Shown in pieces: positions 9,150 through 18,510 of a stretch of 64,000 nt of DNA. The stretch lies in the NCBI GenBank assembly GCA_036960175.1, contig JBALWH010000015.1, positions 32,351 to 96,350 of the forward strand, written 5' to 3'. Each line of letters begins with the position of its first letter. The first letter of the stretch is position 1. A model generated the notes under the pieces. The model was not told where the DNA came from, ran no database searches, and worked only from the letters and a program-made list of their open reading frames with translations. This stretch comes from Motiliproteus sp036960175 (GTDB lineage Bacteria; Pseudomonadota; Gammaproteobacteria; Pseudomonadales; Balneatricaceae). Both the position numbers and the translations under genes were made by a program.

Positions 9150-10280
9150 ATGATCAGATTTTTATTTCGGTCTCCCCTACTGCGTATTTTACTGTTTCTT
9201 TTGCTTGGGTTCACATCGGCAACCGATGCTACTCCGCGCAAGGATTATTGGCTTTTTCAAGAATATCTGGCCCAGAATCCCAACCAGATAGCCTTGAGCA
9301 AGCAGTTCCAGAATCAGGTGCAACAACCGTCAGCTGCATTAAAATTTCGCCAGCAAAAACCCGTGCGTATCGTAGTGATCTATCCGGGTAACCAGGTATC
9401 GGACTACTGGCGTCGCAGCCTCGATGTGCTGGAAAAGCGTCTGCGCGAACTGCAAATTAATTTCGAATTAACACCCTTTTTTAGCCGCCCGTCACTGCAG
9501 GCCGATCTGCAGGAGGTGCAATTCAGAAAAGCACTGAAGATGGCACCGGACTATCTAGTTGTTACCCTTGATAGCAACAGGCATCGCCGCATGATTGAGC
9601 GTGCTTTGGCTAAGGGCGCCACCAAGCTTATCGTTCAGAATATGACGACACCGATAAAAGCCTGGAGTACCAACCCGCCGCTGCTGTATGTCGGTTTCGA
9701 TCACCACCAAGGAACAGCGCTATTGAGTGACGCCATTTTCGCCCGCCATAATCCTGATCGAACTGATTTCAGTGTGCTGTTCAGAGAACAAGGTTACGTT
9801 AGCGATGCCCGTGGCAAGGGCTTTATCAACCATCTCAATGCCAAAAACAGCCCTCCCTTATCGCAGTTTTATACTCACTCGGATCGAAAATCCGCCCGTA
9901 TCGCGGCTCTTGATGCCCTGGATCGCAACCCGGAAGTTGATTTTTTTTATGCCTGTTCGACTGATGTAGCCTTTGGCGCACTAGACGCCTTGCGGGAGAA
10001 AGGTCGTTTGCAGAATGTGAAAGTAAATGGCTGGGGCGGCGGAGGTGCCGAACTGGCTTCCATCCGTGCCGGAGAGATGGATCTGACAGTGATGCGCATC
10101 AATGACGATAATGGCATCGCTATGGCCGAGGCGATCAAGAATGACCTTGAAGGCGTTCCCGTGCCTCAGGTATTCAGCGGCCGCTTTGTTATTGTCACCC
10201 AGGACACACCCGCCCTGAAGCTCGATGAGCTGCGCCGCCAGGCATTTCAATACTCGGGAGTAGGAGAGGAAGCGCAATGA
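9150..10280 (+). CDS. luxP: LuxP-like autoinducer-2 binding periplasmic protein
   Basis: A 376-residue protein with a signal peptide (hydrophobic residues 9-22) and a type I periplasmic binding fold. The positions I recall as AI-2 ligands in Vibrio LuxP have counterparts with matching spacing: Gln82, Ser84 and Trp87 in NQVSDYW; Asn164 in VQNMT; Arg221 in SDARGKG; Ser270/Thr271/Asp272 in ACSTDV; Trp295 in NGWGGGG; and Arg316 in VMRINDD, 21 residues after Trp295 as in LuxP. The stop codon overlaps the start of the downstream kinase by 4 bp, which mirrors luxPQ. No transporter subunits are nearby, so a sensory role is more likely than uptake. Confidence 0.75.
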   Translation: MIRFLFRSPLLRILLFLLLGFTSATDATPRKDYWLFQEYLAQNPNQIALSKQFQNQVQQPSAALKFRQQKPVRIVVIYPGNQVSDYWRRSLDVLEKRLRELQINFELTPFFSRPSLQADLQEVQFRKALKMAPDYLVVTLDSNRHRRMIERALAKGATKLIVQNMTTPIKAWSTNPPLLYVGFDHHQGTALLSDAIFARHNPDRTDFSVLFREQGYVSDARGKGFINHLNAKNSPPLSQFYTHSDRKSARIAALDALDRNPEVDFFYACSTDVAFGALDALREKGRLQNVKVNGWGGGGAELASIRAGEMDLTVMRINDDNGIAMAEAIKNDLEGVPVPQVFSGRFVIVTQDTPALKLDELRRQAFQYSGVGEEAQ

Positions 10281-12037
10281 AACGCTCCTATTCGCTGTTT
10301 GTGCTGTTGGGTGGGCTGCTACTAATAGCCTTCCTAGTGCTGTCGGCCAGCCTGCTTAGCTTCGATTACCGCAACGCCAAGCAGACGGTAGAGCGAGAGA
10401 TTAGCCATACCTCCAGACATCAACAAGCGTTGTTGCAATCCGTATTCGATATGCGTCTCAGTACGCTATCGCTGCAGCTATCCCAGCTGGTGCGCCAAAG
10501 CACCCAGCAGAGCAATTCTAGCTTACTGGATTACTATCAACAGTTTGAGAAAAACACCTATCAAGGCAATACCGATACCTTCGATATGATGCTGCTGGCT
10601 GCTGGCAATGGCCGAAAATGCATGGATTTAAGCGTGCTTAAATTGTCATCTGAACAGGCTTGCCAGCAGCTAGTTAGACAGTTTGACGATGAGCTATACC
10701 GCTGGCACCTGCTTGTACTCGATAAAGACAGCGCTGCCGCGCAAGTGGGATTGATCACCCGCGAGCCCCTGATAAACCCTAACAGCGGCTACATCCTCGG
10801 ATATCTCTATGGCGTTATGTTACTGAGCAACAATGTTGACCTGATCAACCTGTTTCTATCGACTAACGAGCAGCACTCCTTAGCGGCTGGAATAGCCCTT
10901 GATAAGCAACTGTTAGTCGCCACCGCCAAGCACGATAGTGAGAAATATACGGCCCTTTCCCGCCTGCTGGAGCAAGGCTCTGAGAGCGATTATGCGTCGA
11001 ACCAATACTTCGGTCGCAGCAGCTCTATCCCTCTCGGCCATGAAGGTAAGGGACGGCTCCAGCTGGTCTCTATTACCAGCGCCCACGCCTTACTGCAGCT
11101 GGAACAGGACGTGATTTATAACAGCCTTATCGCCCTGACCGTCAGCGTGCTGCTAGCCGCTGTAGTGGGGTTGCTGGCATTACGCATCACCCTGTCTCCC
11201 TTGAACATACTGCTGAATTTTGCTCGCCAAGGCGGCTCATCAGCTGCTGCGCCACTGGTTCCGGGACGAGTCAAAGAATTCAACCAGTTGAGTCAGAATA
11301 TTGCCGAGATCGTTACCGAGCTGGCTCAAACAAATACCCGGTTACAATCGACGGTTGACCATAATAAAGCCTTACTGCACCAGGTTATTAATTTGCAGGA
11401 AGAGGAACGCAAACAGTTATCTCAGGAACTGCATGATGACCTAGGCCAGTCACTCACGGTGGTCAGCACCGATGCCCACGTTATCCGCAGCCTGGTCCCC
11501 GAAGACAGTCCCGCCCATGTCTGTGCAGAGTCGATCTATCAGAATGCCCAGGAAATGTACGATATCGTCTATAACCGCATCATCAACCTGCGGCCATTGC
11601 CTCTCAATGACCTGGGCCTGGCCGACGCGATTCGCTATATGCCAGCGTTGCAAAGCCTGCCTCAACAGGGTATCAAAATAGAACTAAATCTTGATAGCTG
11701 GGAAGGCCCAATGTCCGACGCCATCGAGATCAACCTCTATCGTATCGTCCAAGAGGCCATCACCAATATTCTCAAGCACTCCAAGGCAAAGCAGGCTTGG
11801 GTCAACCTGGCTCAGCATAACGAATCAATCCAGTTGGAAGTGGGTGATGACGGTATTGGCTTCGATGTTTTGAATCCAGGTGCCTGGGAACGGTTTGGGC
11901 TTACCGGGATGCAGGAACGAGCCCAGTCTATTGGGGGGAGCCTAGATATCGGTCAAGATGAAACGGGGACTAGACTGCTGATAAACATTCCTGTCAGCGA
12001 TGGCGACATTGTCTACGAGGCCTGCAGCGGTGTCTGA
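10277..12037 (+). CDS. LuxQ-like membrane sensor with NarX/UhpB-type (HisKA_3) kinase core
   Basis: A 586-residue kinase. TM1 is at about residues 8-30, a periplasmic sensor of about 250 residues follows, TM2 is at about 281-303, then a HAMP-like linker. The phospho-acceptor is His386 in the motif ELHDDLGQ, which belongs to the HisKA_3 (NarX/UhpB/DesK) group. The ATPase domain shows NILKHSKA, DDGIGF and GLTGMQERA. Vibrio LuxQ instead has a classical HisKA core plus a receiver, both absent here. The partner should be a NarL/LuxR-type regulator, but none is in the window. Translational coupling to the LuxP-like gene argues for one sensory unit. Confidence 0.8.
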   Translation: MKRSYSLFVLLGGLLLIAFLVLSASLLSFDYRNAKQTVEREISHTSRHQQALLQSVFDMRLSTLSLQLSQLVRQSTQQSNSSLLDYYQQFEKNTYQGNTDTFDMMLLAAGNGRKCMDLSVLKLSSEQACQQLVRQFDDELYRWHLLVLDKDSAAAQVGLITREPLINPNSGYILGYLYGVMLLSNNVDLINLFLSTNEQHSLAAGIALDKQLLVATAKHDSEKYTALSRLLEQGSESDYASNQYFGRSSSIPLGHEGKGRLQLVSITSAHALLQLEQDVIYNSLIALTVSVLLAAVVGLLALRITLSPLNILLNFARQGGSSAAAPLVPGRVKEFNQLSQNIAEIVTELAQTNTRLQSTVDHNKALLHQVINLQEEERKQLSQELHDDLGQSLTVVSTDAHVIRSLVPEDSPAHVCAESIYQNAQEMYDIVYNRIINLRPLPLNDLGLADAIRYMPALQSLPQQGIKIELNLDSWEGPMSDAIEINLYRIVQEAITNILKHSKAKQAWVNLAQHNESIQLEVGDDGIGFDVLNPGAWERFGLTGMQERAQSIGGSLDIGQDETGTRLLINIPVSDGDIVYEACSGV

Positions 12038-12239
12038 TTGTAAAGCAATCGGCCCTAGGCGCTCCCGTTGAATAATGGCTGCAAACAACCATCAACCAGG
12101 TTCATCAATAGCTATTATTCGCCGCAGCAACAAAGGACTGAGGGGATTTTTTCAGTGCACCCTAATTCGTACTAATTGGGCCGATAATTTGAAAAACACA
12201 TAGAACTAATATATAAGTTAGGACTTAAGATAAGACGAT

Positions 12240-12500
12240 ATGGATATCGAAATGGATTTCAAAAGATTAGGGATAATCTGTGTATTTATCACGCTCGGTT
12301 TACTCGGCATCGAGTATATCGCTTACGCAATGCACAGCGTTGAAGACTTTTCTGTAGTTCATTCGACCGAAACTGAAGATAACAGACTGCTGTATCTTGC
12401 ACTTTTCACCGCTACCATCAGCGTTGTATCGCTGCTCATCGCCTACCTGAAAGAAGAGCAAACAAATCCTCAAATTTCAGATCCGGATCGTACAGAATAA
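12240..12500 (+). CDS. Small two-helix membrane protein, unknown
   Basis: An 86-residue (or 82 from ATG 12252) protein with two hydrophobic stretches, at about residues 10-30 and 50-70, separated by an acidic loop, and a charged C-terminus. I do not recognise the family. It stands alone, about 200 bp after the LuxQ-like kinase and 330 bp before the SulP gene. The hydrophobic/charged pattern and ATG-to-stop frame look genuine, but there is no strong ribosome site, so it stays tentative. Confidence 0.5.
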   Translation: MDIEMDFKRLGIICVFITLGLLGIEYIAYAMHSVEDFSVVHSTETEDNRLLYLALFTATISVVSLLIAYLKEEQTNPQISDPDRTE

Positions 12501-12832
12501 TCACCGCATTGTGGTAAGAAAAGCTAACAGCTCCTTCTATTTACTTAGCAAAACTCGGATAGCCCTATTATCAATTAGTCGCGTCGCCTAGCGGTTATTT
12601 GTTAATCAACAGACGACCTGGCTGATGACATGCTAATATCCATCGGTTCTCAGCAAAGAAATAATGAGATTCAATACGTTATCGGTGGAAACGTTTGCAT
12701 TTGCACGCCGAAATCTGCGCTTCAGTTGCATCGCCCAACCACCTATCAAGCTGAAGACTGTTTAGCTTCCAAGACCTAATTTGGCCTGGCACTAACTCGG
12801 GTTTTTCAATCACTAAGCCGCGCGTACTTTTG
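12501..12832. other. 332-bp intergenic region, nothing identified
   Basis: No open frame with a ribosome site, no strong hairpin with T-run and no repeat is visible between the small membrane protein and the SulP transporter. It presumably holds the SulP promoter. Confidence 0.4.
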
Positions 12833-14611
12833 ATGCCCAATAGAAAACACCTCAACAGCCTTCAACCCTTCAGTGCAATACGCGAATGCCTGATTGAAGG
12901 CTACAGCGCTAATAAGCTCTACCATGATGTGCTTGCCGGATTAACGGTTGGTATCATTGCTATTCCACTGGCTATGGCATTAGCGATCGCCAGCGGCGTC
13001 CCTCCTCAATATGGTCTCTACACCGCGATTATCGCTGGCATTCTGATCCCCTTGACCGGCGGCTCCCGCTACAGCGTTTCGGGGCCGACTGCAGCCTTCG
13101 TCGTCATTCTCTACCCGGTTGCCCAGAAATACGGTCTAAGCGGCTTGCTGATCGCCTCTCTGATGGCGGGCGTAATGCTGGTGGGCATGTCGCTCGGACG
13201 GCTGGGAAGGCTGATCGAATATATACCCGAGCCGGTTACCCTGGGTTTCACATCGGGTATAGCGGTGGTGATTGCCACGCTGCAGCTGAAAGATTTCCTC
13301 GGCTTACAGATTGGTGAAATGCCGGAAACCTATCTGACGAAAGTAGCCGTATTATTTGAATCCCTACCGACAGCCGCAGCACCTGAAATGATTGTAGGGG
13401 TTGTGACTTTATCCGTGCTGCTGCTGTGGCCACGATTACGAATTGCTATTCCTGGGCACCTGCCAGCGGTATGCGCAGGAGTGGCTGTATCCTTGTTGTT
13501 GGCGGACATGGGGGATGGCGTCGCTACCATTGGCTCACGTTTTAGCTATCTGCTTGCGGATGGCAGCAGCGGCCAAGGTATTCCTCCGGTACTGCCTGAA
13601 TTTAACTGGCCATGGCTACAGCCGGGGCCAGGCGGTGCGCCCATTGATTGGACCTTTGAACTGCTACTGTCACTGCTACCTTCTGCCTTTTCCATCGCCA
13701 TGCTCGGCGCTATCGAATCGCTACTCTGTGCGGTAGTTCTGGATGGCATGACGGGAAAGCGTCACCATTCCAATGGCGAGTTGCTAGGGCAAGGTATTGG
13801 TAATCTCATTGCGCCTTGGTTCGGCGGCATCACGGCAACGGCGGCGATAGCACGCTCAACCGCGAACTTCCGCGCCGGAGCCCAATCCCCGGTTGCCAGT
13901 ATTATTCATGGCTTGGTGGTACTGGCCAGCCTGCTTATTCTGGCACCCTGGCTGGCCTATGTGCCAATGGCGACCATGGCAGCAATGCTGCTGGTCGTCG
14001 CTTGGAACATGAGTGAAGCACCTAAGGTTGTTGAACTGGTTAAGAAAGCGCCCACGGGGGACATCCTGGTATTGCTGGTTTGTTTCTCGTTGACCGTCAT
14101 TGTCGATATGGTGGTGGCGATATCCTTCGGCATCGTGTTGGCGTCATTGCTATTTATGCGCGACATTGCGCAGATGACTAAAGTGACCGATATCAGTGCT
14201 AATCGTAAACACGTGCCCGAAGCGCTGCCGGATGAATGGGGTGTCTATAAGATTAGCGGTCCGTTGTTTTTTGCTGCCGCAGATCGAATATTTTCAGAAC
14301 TGTTTGAGCAGTCCGAAGACAAGCGTTGCGTGATCCTATACATGGATGCTGTGCCTATTCTTGATGCCGGAGGACTATCCGCACTGGATCATTTTCTGGA
14401 TGAAAAACTCAGTTCCGGTTGTTTGGTTATCATTGCAGACCTTCAGTTTCAGCCGCTAAAAACCCTGGCTCGCGCAGATCTAAAACCCATTGATGGGCAA
14501 CTAGCGTTTATGCCGACCCTTGCTGAAGCCGTGTGGATGGCAGGCTCTACCGTGGCCCTAGACGGCGTCAGAAATAAAATGGCGCTGCAAGCCGAGTTAT
14601 TACCAGCCTAA
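12833..14611 (+). CDS. SulP/SLC26 family anion transporter with STAS domain (DauA-like)
   Basis: A 592-residue inner-membrane transporter. The signature region reads VGIIAIPLAMALAIASGVPP, followed by GSRYSVSGPTAAFVVIL, typical of SulP proteins and close to the DauA (YchM) branch. About 10-12 membrane segments fill residues 30-440, and a cytoplasmic STAS domain follows (residues about 455-565, with ILYMDAVPILDAGGLSAL). Substrates in the family include sulfate, bicarbonate and C4-dicarboxylates; sequence alone does not decide. ATG 12833 is used; a TTG lies directly before it. Confidence 0.85.
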   Translation: MPNRKHLNSLQPFSAIRECLIEGYSANKLYHDVLAGLTVGIIAIPLAMALAIASGVPPQYGLYTAIIAGILIPLTGGSRYSVSGPTAAFVVILYPVAQKYGLSGLLIASLMAGVMLVGMSLGRLGRLIEYIPEPVTLGFTSGIAVVIATLQLKDFLGLQIGEMPETYLTKVAVLFESLPTAAAPEMIVGVVTLSVLLLWPRLRIAIPGHLPAVCAGVAVSLLLADMGDGVATIGSRFSYLLADGSSGQGIPPVLPEFNWPWLQPGPGGAPIDWTFELLLSLLPSAFSIAMLGAIESLLCAVVLDGMTGKRHHSNGELLGQGIGNLIAPWFGGITATAAIARSTANFRAGAQSPVASIIHGLVVLASLLILAPWLAYVPMATMAAMLLVVAWNMSEAPKVVELVKKAPTGDILVLLVCFSLTVIVDMVVAISFGIVLASLLFMRDIAQMTKVTDISANRKHVPEALPDEWGVYKISGPLFFAAADRIFSELFEQSEDKRCVILYMDAVPILDAGGLSALDHFLDEKLSSGCLVIIADLQFQPLKTLARADLKPIDGQLAFMPTLAEAVWMAGSTVALDGVRNKMALQAELLPA

Positions 14612-14731
14612 AAGCGGCAGTGCTATTTTATGCCTGTATCCCACCGGGTAAACTGTCAGCCAATGACTTGAAGCATCTATACACCTTCCGCAGTTGCGGA
14701 GCTAAAGACTTATTCAGAGACACGGCAATCA

Positions 14732-15364
14732 ATGAGCAATAAACGCGAAGCCCCAACAAAGGCCGAAATATCAGTGCTGGAGCCCTTCCCGGGCTTACCC
14801 TTGGAGAGCATTGTAGTGCCAAAAACCAAAGCGCAGTTTGCGGCAGCGGCCACCGACCTTTATCAAAGCCGCTTCGTCGGTTTCGACACCGAATCCAAGC
14901 CCTGCTTTCGTCCCGGACAAGTATCCGACGGCCCCCACGTAATTCAGCTAGCGACGTTGAAAACTGCCTATATTTTTCAGCTGCATCGCGTTGATAGCGA
15001 TGGGATTGTGGCTCAGTTGCTGAAATCAGACCAACTCATCAAGGTTGGCGTTGGCCTCAAATCTGATCGCAGTCATCTGCTCAGAAAACTAGGGATAACA
15101 CCGCGGGCAATTTTGGATGTGAATGCGCTGTTTCGGGCAGAGGGCTATCGGAAAGAGATGGGAATAAAAGCAGCTATTGCGGTGGTCTTCAAACAGCGTT
15201 TCCAGAAGTCGAAGCGGGTTTCCACGTCAAACTGGGCATTGGCAGAATTAAAATCAAATCAGCTGTTGTACGCAGCTAATGATGCCTATGCCGCACTCAA
15301 GGTCCTTGATGCACTAAACAAGCCTGAGTTGGAGCTACCGATTATGGGGCTATCGTCGGATTAA
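14732..15364 (+). CDS. 3'-5' exonuclease, RNase D/WRN-type DEDDy domain
   Basis: A 210-residue single-domain nuclease. The DEDDy residues are all visible: Asp52 and Glu54 in GFDTES, Asp112 in VGLKSD, and Tyr180/Asp184 in LLYAANDAY. It has no HRDC domain, so it is a stand-alone exonuclease rather than full RNase D. The likely substrate is structured RNA or DNA 3' ends. It is monocistronic, between the SulP gene and the convergent RIO kinase. Confidence 0.85.
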   Translation: MSNKREAPTKAEISVLEPFPGLPLESIVVPKTKAQFAAAATDLYQSRFVGFDTESKPCFRPGQVSDGPHVIQLATLKTAYIFQLHRVDSDGIVAQLLKSDQLIKVGVGLKSDRSHLLRKLGITPRAILDVNALFRAEGYRKEMGIKAAIAVVFKQRFQKSKRVSTSNWALAELKSNQLLYAANDAYAALKVLDALNKPELELPIMGLSSD

Positions 15365-15435
15365 CCAGCACCTCAGGAACTGCTGAACAGCAGTTGAAAT
15401 GGAACAGTAAAGACAGACCCAGGTTAAAAGAGGAT

Positions 15436-15459
15436 GGAGAGAGTTAATCTCTCCGTTTT
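15436..15459. terminator. Hairpin between convergent genes
   Basis: GGAGAGA (15436-15442) and TCTCTCC (15448-15454) form a perfect 7-bp stem with a 5-base loop, followed by GTTTT on the plus strand. It sits between the exonuclease stop and the convergent RIO kinase stop and could end transcription from the exonuclease side; the T-run is short. Confidence 0.5.
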
Positions 15460-15460
15460 A

Positions 15461-16318
15461 CTACGCCATTTCTTCCGCATCGCGTATACGTTCCAGACGC
15501 TCCTGCTCTTCCGCAAAGGCCGCTTTGATTTCCAGCAACACGGCATCCACGTCAGCAGCATCGGTGCTTTCCTCAAACTCACCAGTCAATTCGATATCCG
15601 GGTGCAACTCACCGTCTTCGTACAGCGCCCAGATCTCTTTGGCATATTGAGTTTCCAGCAGTTCCGGAGCGAACAGGCCATAGTAACTGGTCATGTTATT
15701 GACGTCCCGTTCCAACATCCATTCAGCATGGTTATTGGCTGCTGCATCCACTGCTTGCGGTAGATCGATAATCACTGGGCCATAGGAATCCACCAGTACG
15801 TTGAATTCCGACAGATCGCCATGCACCAAACCGGCACAGAGCATACGCACGATATCGCGGATAACGGCAGCATGGTCTTCTCGTGCCTGCTCAGCGGACA
15901 TGCTGACGTCATTCAGTCGGGGCGCAACCCCTCCATTATCGTCAGTCACCAATTCCATCAACAATACGCCATCAAAGCAGCCATAAGGCTGAGGGACGCG
16001 CACGCCAGCATTAGCCAGTCGATAAAGCGCATCCACTTCGGCATTGTGCCAGAGTGCTTCTTGTTGACCACGGCCGAACTTGGAGCCTTTTTCCATCGCG
16101 CGGGCACGACGACTGTTACGGACCTTGCGGCCCTCTTGATACACCACTGCCTGCTTAAAGCTGCGCTTGGCTGCTTCTTTATAGACCTTGGCGCAGCGGA
16201 TCTCGGAACCACAGCGCACGACGTAGACAACAGCCTCTTTGCCGCTCATTAATTGACTGATGACTTCATCGACCAAACCATCATCAACTAGCGGTTGAAT
16301 TTTCTTAGGGGTTTTCAT
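15461..16318 (-). CDS. RIO1-type serine protein kinase
   Basis: A 285-residue RIO-family kinase. It shows the ATP-site segment MSGKEAVVYVV, Lys44 in CAKVYK, the catalytic loop LVHGDLSEFNVLV (Asp168, Asn173) and the metal-binding Asp185 in IIDLPQAV. RIO kinases phosphorylate serine; in Archaea and eukaryotes they act in ribosome maturation, while bacterial members are little studied. The start at 16318 is preferred because AAGGG lies 5 bp upstream; a longer frame to 16390 lacks one. The gene is monocistronic. Confidence 0.88.
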   Translation of the reverse strand: MKTPKKIQPLVDDGLVDEVISQLMSGKEAVVYVVRCGSEIRCAKVYKEAAKRSFKQAVVYQEGRKVRNSRRARAMEKGSKFGRGQQEALWHNAEVDALYRLANAGVRVPQPYGCFDGVLLMELVTDDNGGVAPRLNDVSMSAEQAREDHAAVIRDIVRMLCAGLVHGDLSEFNVLVDSYGPVIIDLPQAVDAAANNHAEWMLERDVNNMTSYYGLFAPELLETQYAKEIWALYEDGELHPDIELTGEFEESTDAADVDAVLLEIKAAFAEEQERLERIRDAEEMA

Positions 16319-16466
16319 GAAGCCCTTATACAGGGGTTGGAGGCGATATGGAATATCTAGTGTGTAATCTAAATAGCCGGCTGACTGCATAGCGGAGCCT
16401 AGATGAGCCAGCGACCTCGATAGATCAATAGCTTAAGACATCCTACAGGTGGAGAAGATAGTATCT

Positions 16467-16487
16467 GCGCGCACCTTGTGTGCGCGC
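16467..16487 (-). terminator. GC-rich hairpin after the hydrolase gene
   Basis: GCGCGCAC (16467-16474) pairs perfectly with GTGCGCGC (16480-16487) around a 5-base loop, 20 bp after the dienelactone hydrolase stop on the minus strand. No T-run follows, so it may end transcription only with a factor, or protect the mRNA end. Confidence 0.4.
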
Positions 16488-16507
16488 CCAATACCGCCGC
16501 AGCCTCT

Positions 16508-17356
16508 CTAACGTAGATGCTGGTAAAAAAACGCCAATGTTCGAGACCAGGCTAATTGCGCATCATCATCGTCATAACGAGCGCCGCTGGGATTAGCAAA
16601 GGCGTGGTCTGCGGTATACCAATTTATCTCAAGATCATCTTTGCCGGCTTTGGCCATCTCACGCTGAAAGCCTCCCACCATCTCTGCATTAATTCGCTTA
16701 TCGAGGGTGCCGAAATGCCCCAGCACCGGGCCACTGAGGCTTTGCAGCTCAGCCGCGGACTTGCGAACATCGCCGTAATAAATCACTGCAGCGTCCACCG
16801 GCGCCGCCAGAGCGGCATTCAAAGACCAACCTCCGCCGAAGCACCAGCCAATGGTGCCCACCTTACCGTTACTGCCTTGATAGTTGCGCAGCCAGTCGAT
16901 GGCGCCAACCAGCGCCGCGGTGGCCCATTCCTCACTCATGGCCTTACGATAGTTATTGGCCTGTTCGCGACTGCTCGCCACTTGCCCCTGATAGAGATCG
17001 ATCGCCAGGGCGATAAAACCCTGTTCGGCAAACTCATTGGCCACCGCCTTGATCTGATCATTCAACCCCCACCATTCATGAATCAACAACACAGTTGGTG
17101 CCTCGCCGTTGACGTTACTTGGCAGCGCCAGGTAACCCTCGGCCTTGCCGCCACCGGGCAGCTTGATTTCCACCGCCGACATTCTCTGTGCCGCGGCTTG
17201 CGCTAGACCGGGGTCGGCTAACACGACGGCCAGCGGTAGCGCCATCAAACCTTTGATAAAGGCCCGACGATGTTCATCGGTAGCCCTGGGCAGCGGGTTG
17301 TCAGTGGAGTTGCCGGAAGCGTTACCGGAATTATTACAGGAAATCTGATCGCACAT
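16508..17356 (-). CDS. Dienelactone hydrolase family protein with Tat-like signal
   Basis: A 282-residue alpha/beta hydrolase. The dienelactone hydrolase triad is visible: Cys172 in GWCFGG, Asp219 in GTLDKR and His251 in ADHAFAN, with Glu94 in LIHEWWG. The N-terminus has RRAFIKG at residues 30-36 followed by a hydrophobic stretch and a LAQA-type cleavage site, so export by the twin-arginine route is likely. The family opens lactones such as dienelactone, but many members have other ester substrates. It lies 132 bp after the racemase gene on the same strand. The ribosome site AGAGGG precedes the ATG. Confidence 0.85.
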   Translation of the reverse strand: MCDQISCNNSGNASGNSTDNPLPRATDEHRRAFIKGLMALPLAVVLADPGLAQAAAQRMSAVEIKLPGGGKAEGYLALPSNVNGEAPTVLLIHEWWGLNDQIKAVANEFAEQGFIALAIDLYQGQVASSREQANNYRKAMSEEWATAALVGAIDWLRNYQGSNGKVGTIGWCFGGGWSLNAALAAPVDAAVIYYGDVRKSAAELQSLSGPVLGHFGTLDKRINAEMVGGFQREMAKAGKDDLEINWYTADHAFANPSGARYDDDDAQLAWSRTLAFFYQHLR

Positions 17357-17488
17357 GGGAGGCCCTCTTTGCAGTGATTGGCAAGGCCAACTCTAAACGG
17401 CTGGCAGTGCCAACGGATTAAAGCAGCAAGGGAAATATAGCTCAGATATCTGCAGCCAAGACGAAAGCGGGGCCCGCGACAAACAGCG

Positions 17489-18199
17489 CTACGCCGCCTG
17501 CAGAGATTTCTGCGCAGCGTGCCAATCGATGCAAGCAGCTGCCAGCGCCTTAGTGGCGTCCATCCCTAAAGAACGGTGCGCAGAGCCAATCTGATCCAAG
17601 GCGAAAGGGATCTCGGTACAGCCCAGAATGACCCGCTCTACTCCCGTGCTTAGCATCTGCTCCATGCAGTGTTCCAATATCTTTGCACCCTCTTCGACAG
17701 CCCCGGATTTGACCCGATAGATCCCTTTCATCACCTGCTGCTGCAACAAGGCTTCGGGGATTTCCAGTTCGATTCCATAGGCGGCCAGCTCACGGGGGTA
17801 AAATCCAGCTTTTAGAGTGCCATCGGTGGCCAGTAACGCCACCGATGAAATACCTTCGCAGCGCAGCGATCTAGCGCAAGCCTGGGCAATATGTAAAATA
17901 GGTACGCTGCTTATACGCGCTAAAGAATCGTACCAATAGTGGGCGGTGTTACAGGGAATAGCGATACAGCCGACCCCAGAATTAATCAAGGTTTTAAGCC
18001 CCTGCTCCAGCGCTGCCAAGGGTGATGTTTGACTGTCCATCAGGCAGGCGGTTCGGTCGGGTATCTGCGGCACCGAGTGCACTAATAGCGGCAGATGATC
18101 CTGATCCCGCACCGCCGGGGTCTGGTTAATAATTTTTGTCACGAAATCGACGGTGGCCAAAGGACCCATGCCGCCAAGAATACCGATCACATCACTCAT
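17489..18199 (-). CDS. Aspartate/glutamate racemase family protein
   Basis: A 236-residue cofactor-independent racemase. It opens with IGILGGMGPLATVDF and has the two catalytic cysteines Cys83 (IPCNTAHYW) and Cys194 (LGCTEIP). The family interconverts L- and D-aspartate or glutamate. A strong ribosome site (AGGAGG, 7 bp) fixes the start. It is divergent from a LysR regulator, and the aspartase and amino-acid symporter lie 6-7 kb away, so aspartate is the likely substrate. Confidence 0.88.
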   Translation of the reverse strand: MSDVIGILGGMGPLATVDFVTKIINQTPAVRDQDHLPLLVHSVPQIPDRTACLMDSQTSPLAALEQGLKTLINSGVGCIAIPCNTAHYWYDSLARISSVPILHIAQACARSLRCEGISSVALLATDGTLKAGFYPRELAAYGIELEIPEALLQQQVMKGIYRVKSGAVEEGAKILEHCMEQMLSTGVERVILGCTEIPFALDQIGSAHRSLGMDATKALAAACIDWHAAQKSLQAA

Positions 18200-18510
18200 C
18201 AGATTGCCTCCTGTCTGTTAACAGCAGCCTAGAGCGAGGACCACCGGCAGTGCCAATGCCGTTTTATCACGGGCTATGCAAGACCGGCATAACAATAAAA
18301 TATCTACTTAATTATCAAAAAGATGCCTATTCTTATACTGAGTTGCTATAGGCCATACCAAGTTGGTATGAGTACCGATTAACCCGCGTACCGGCTGCTA
18401 GCTAAGGGTATAATTTTGCCTGACAGCACTAGGTTTACAGTCATCAATGCCATAACCTGTGCGGCATTCGTAACCAAGAACAATTAGAATCAAAGCGAGA
18501 TTCCCAGGCC
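18200..18510. other. Divergent promoter region, racemase / LysR regulator
   Basis: This 311-bp gap drives the racemase leftward and the regulator rightward. It contains the 17-bp palindrome listed next. I see no coding frame and no sigma-54 motif in it. Confidence 0.5.
18354..18370. promoter_or_regulatory. Perfect 17-bp palindrome, LysR-type operator
   Basis: CATACCAA-G-TTGGTATG is a perfect inverted repeat around one base. It contains the T-N11-A signature of LysR-type binding sites (T at 18356, A at 18368). It lies 141 bp before the LysR start and 155 bp before the racemase start, so it can serve both divergent promoters. The binding protein is inferred from position. Confidence 0.6.

Noticed and set aside
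15821..16252. 143-codon open frame on the plus strand
   Set aside because: It lies antisense to the RIO kinase, whose catalytic motifs are complete.
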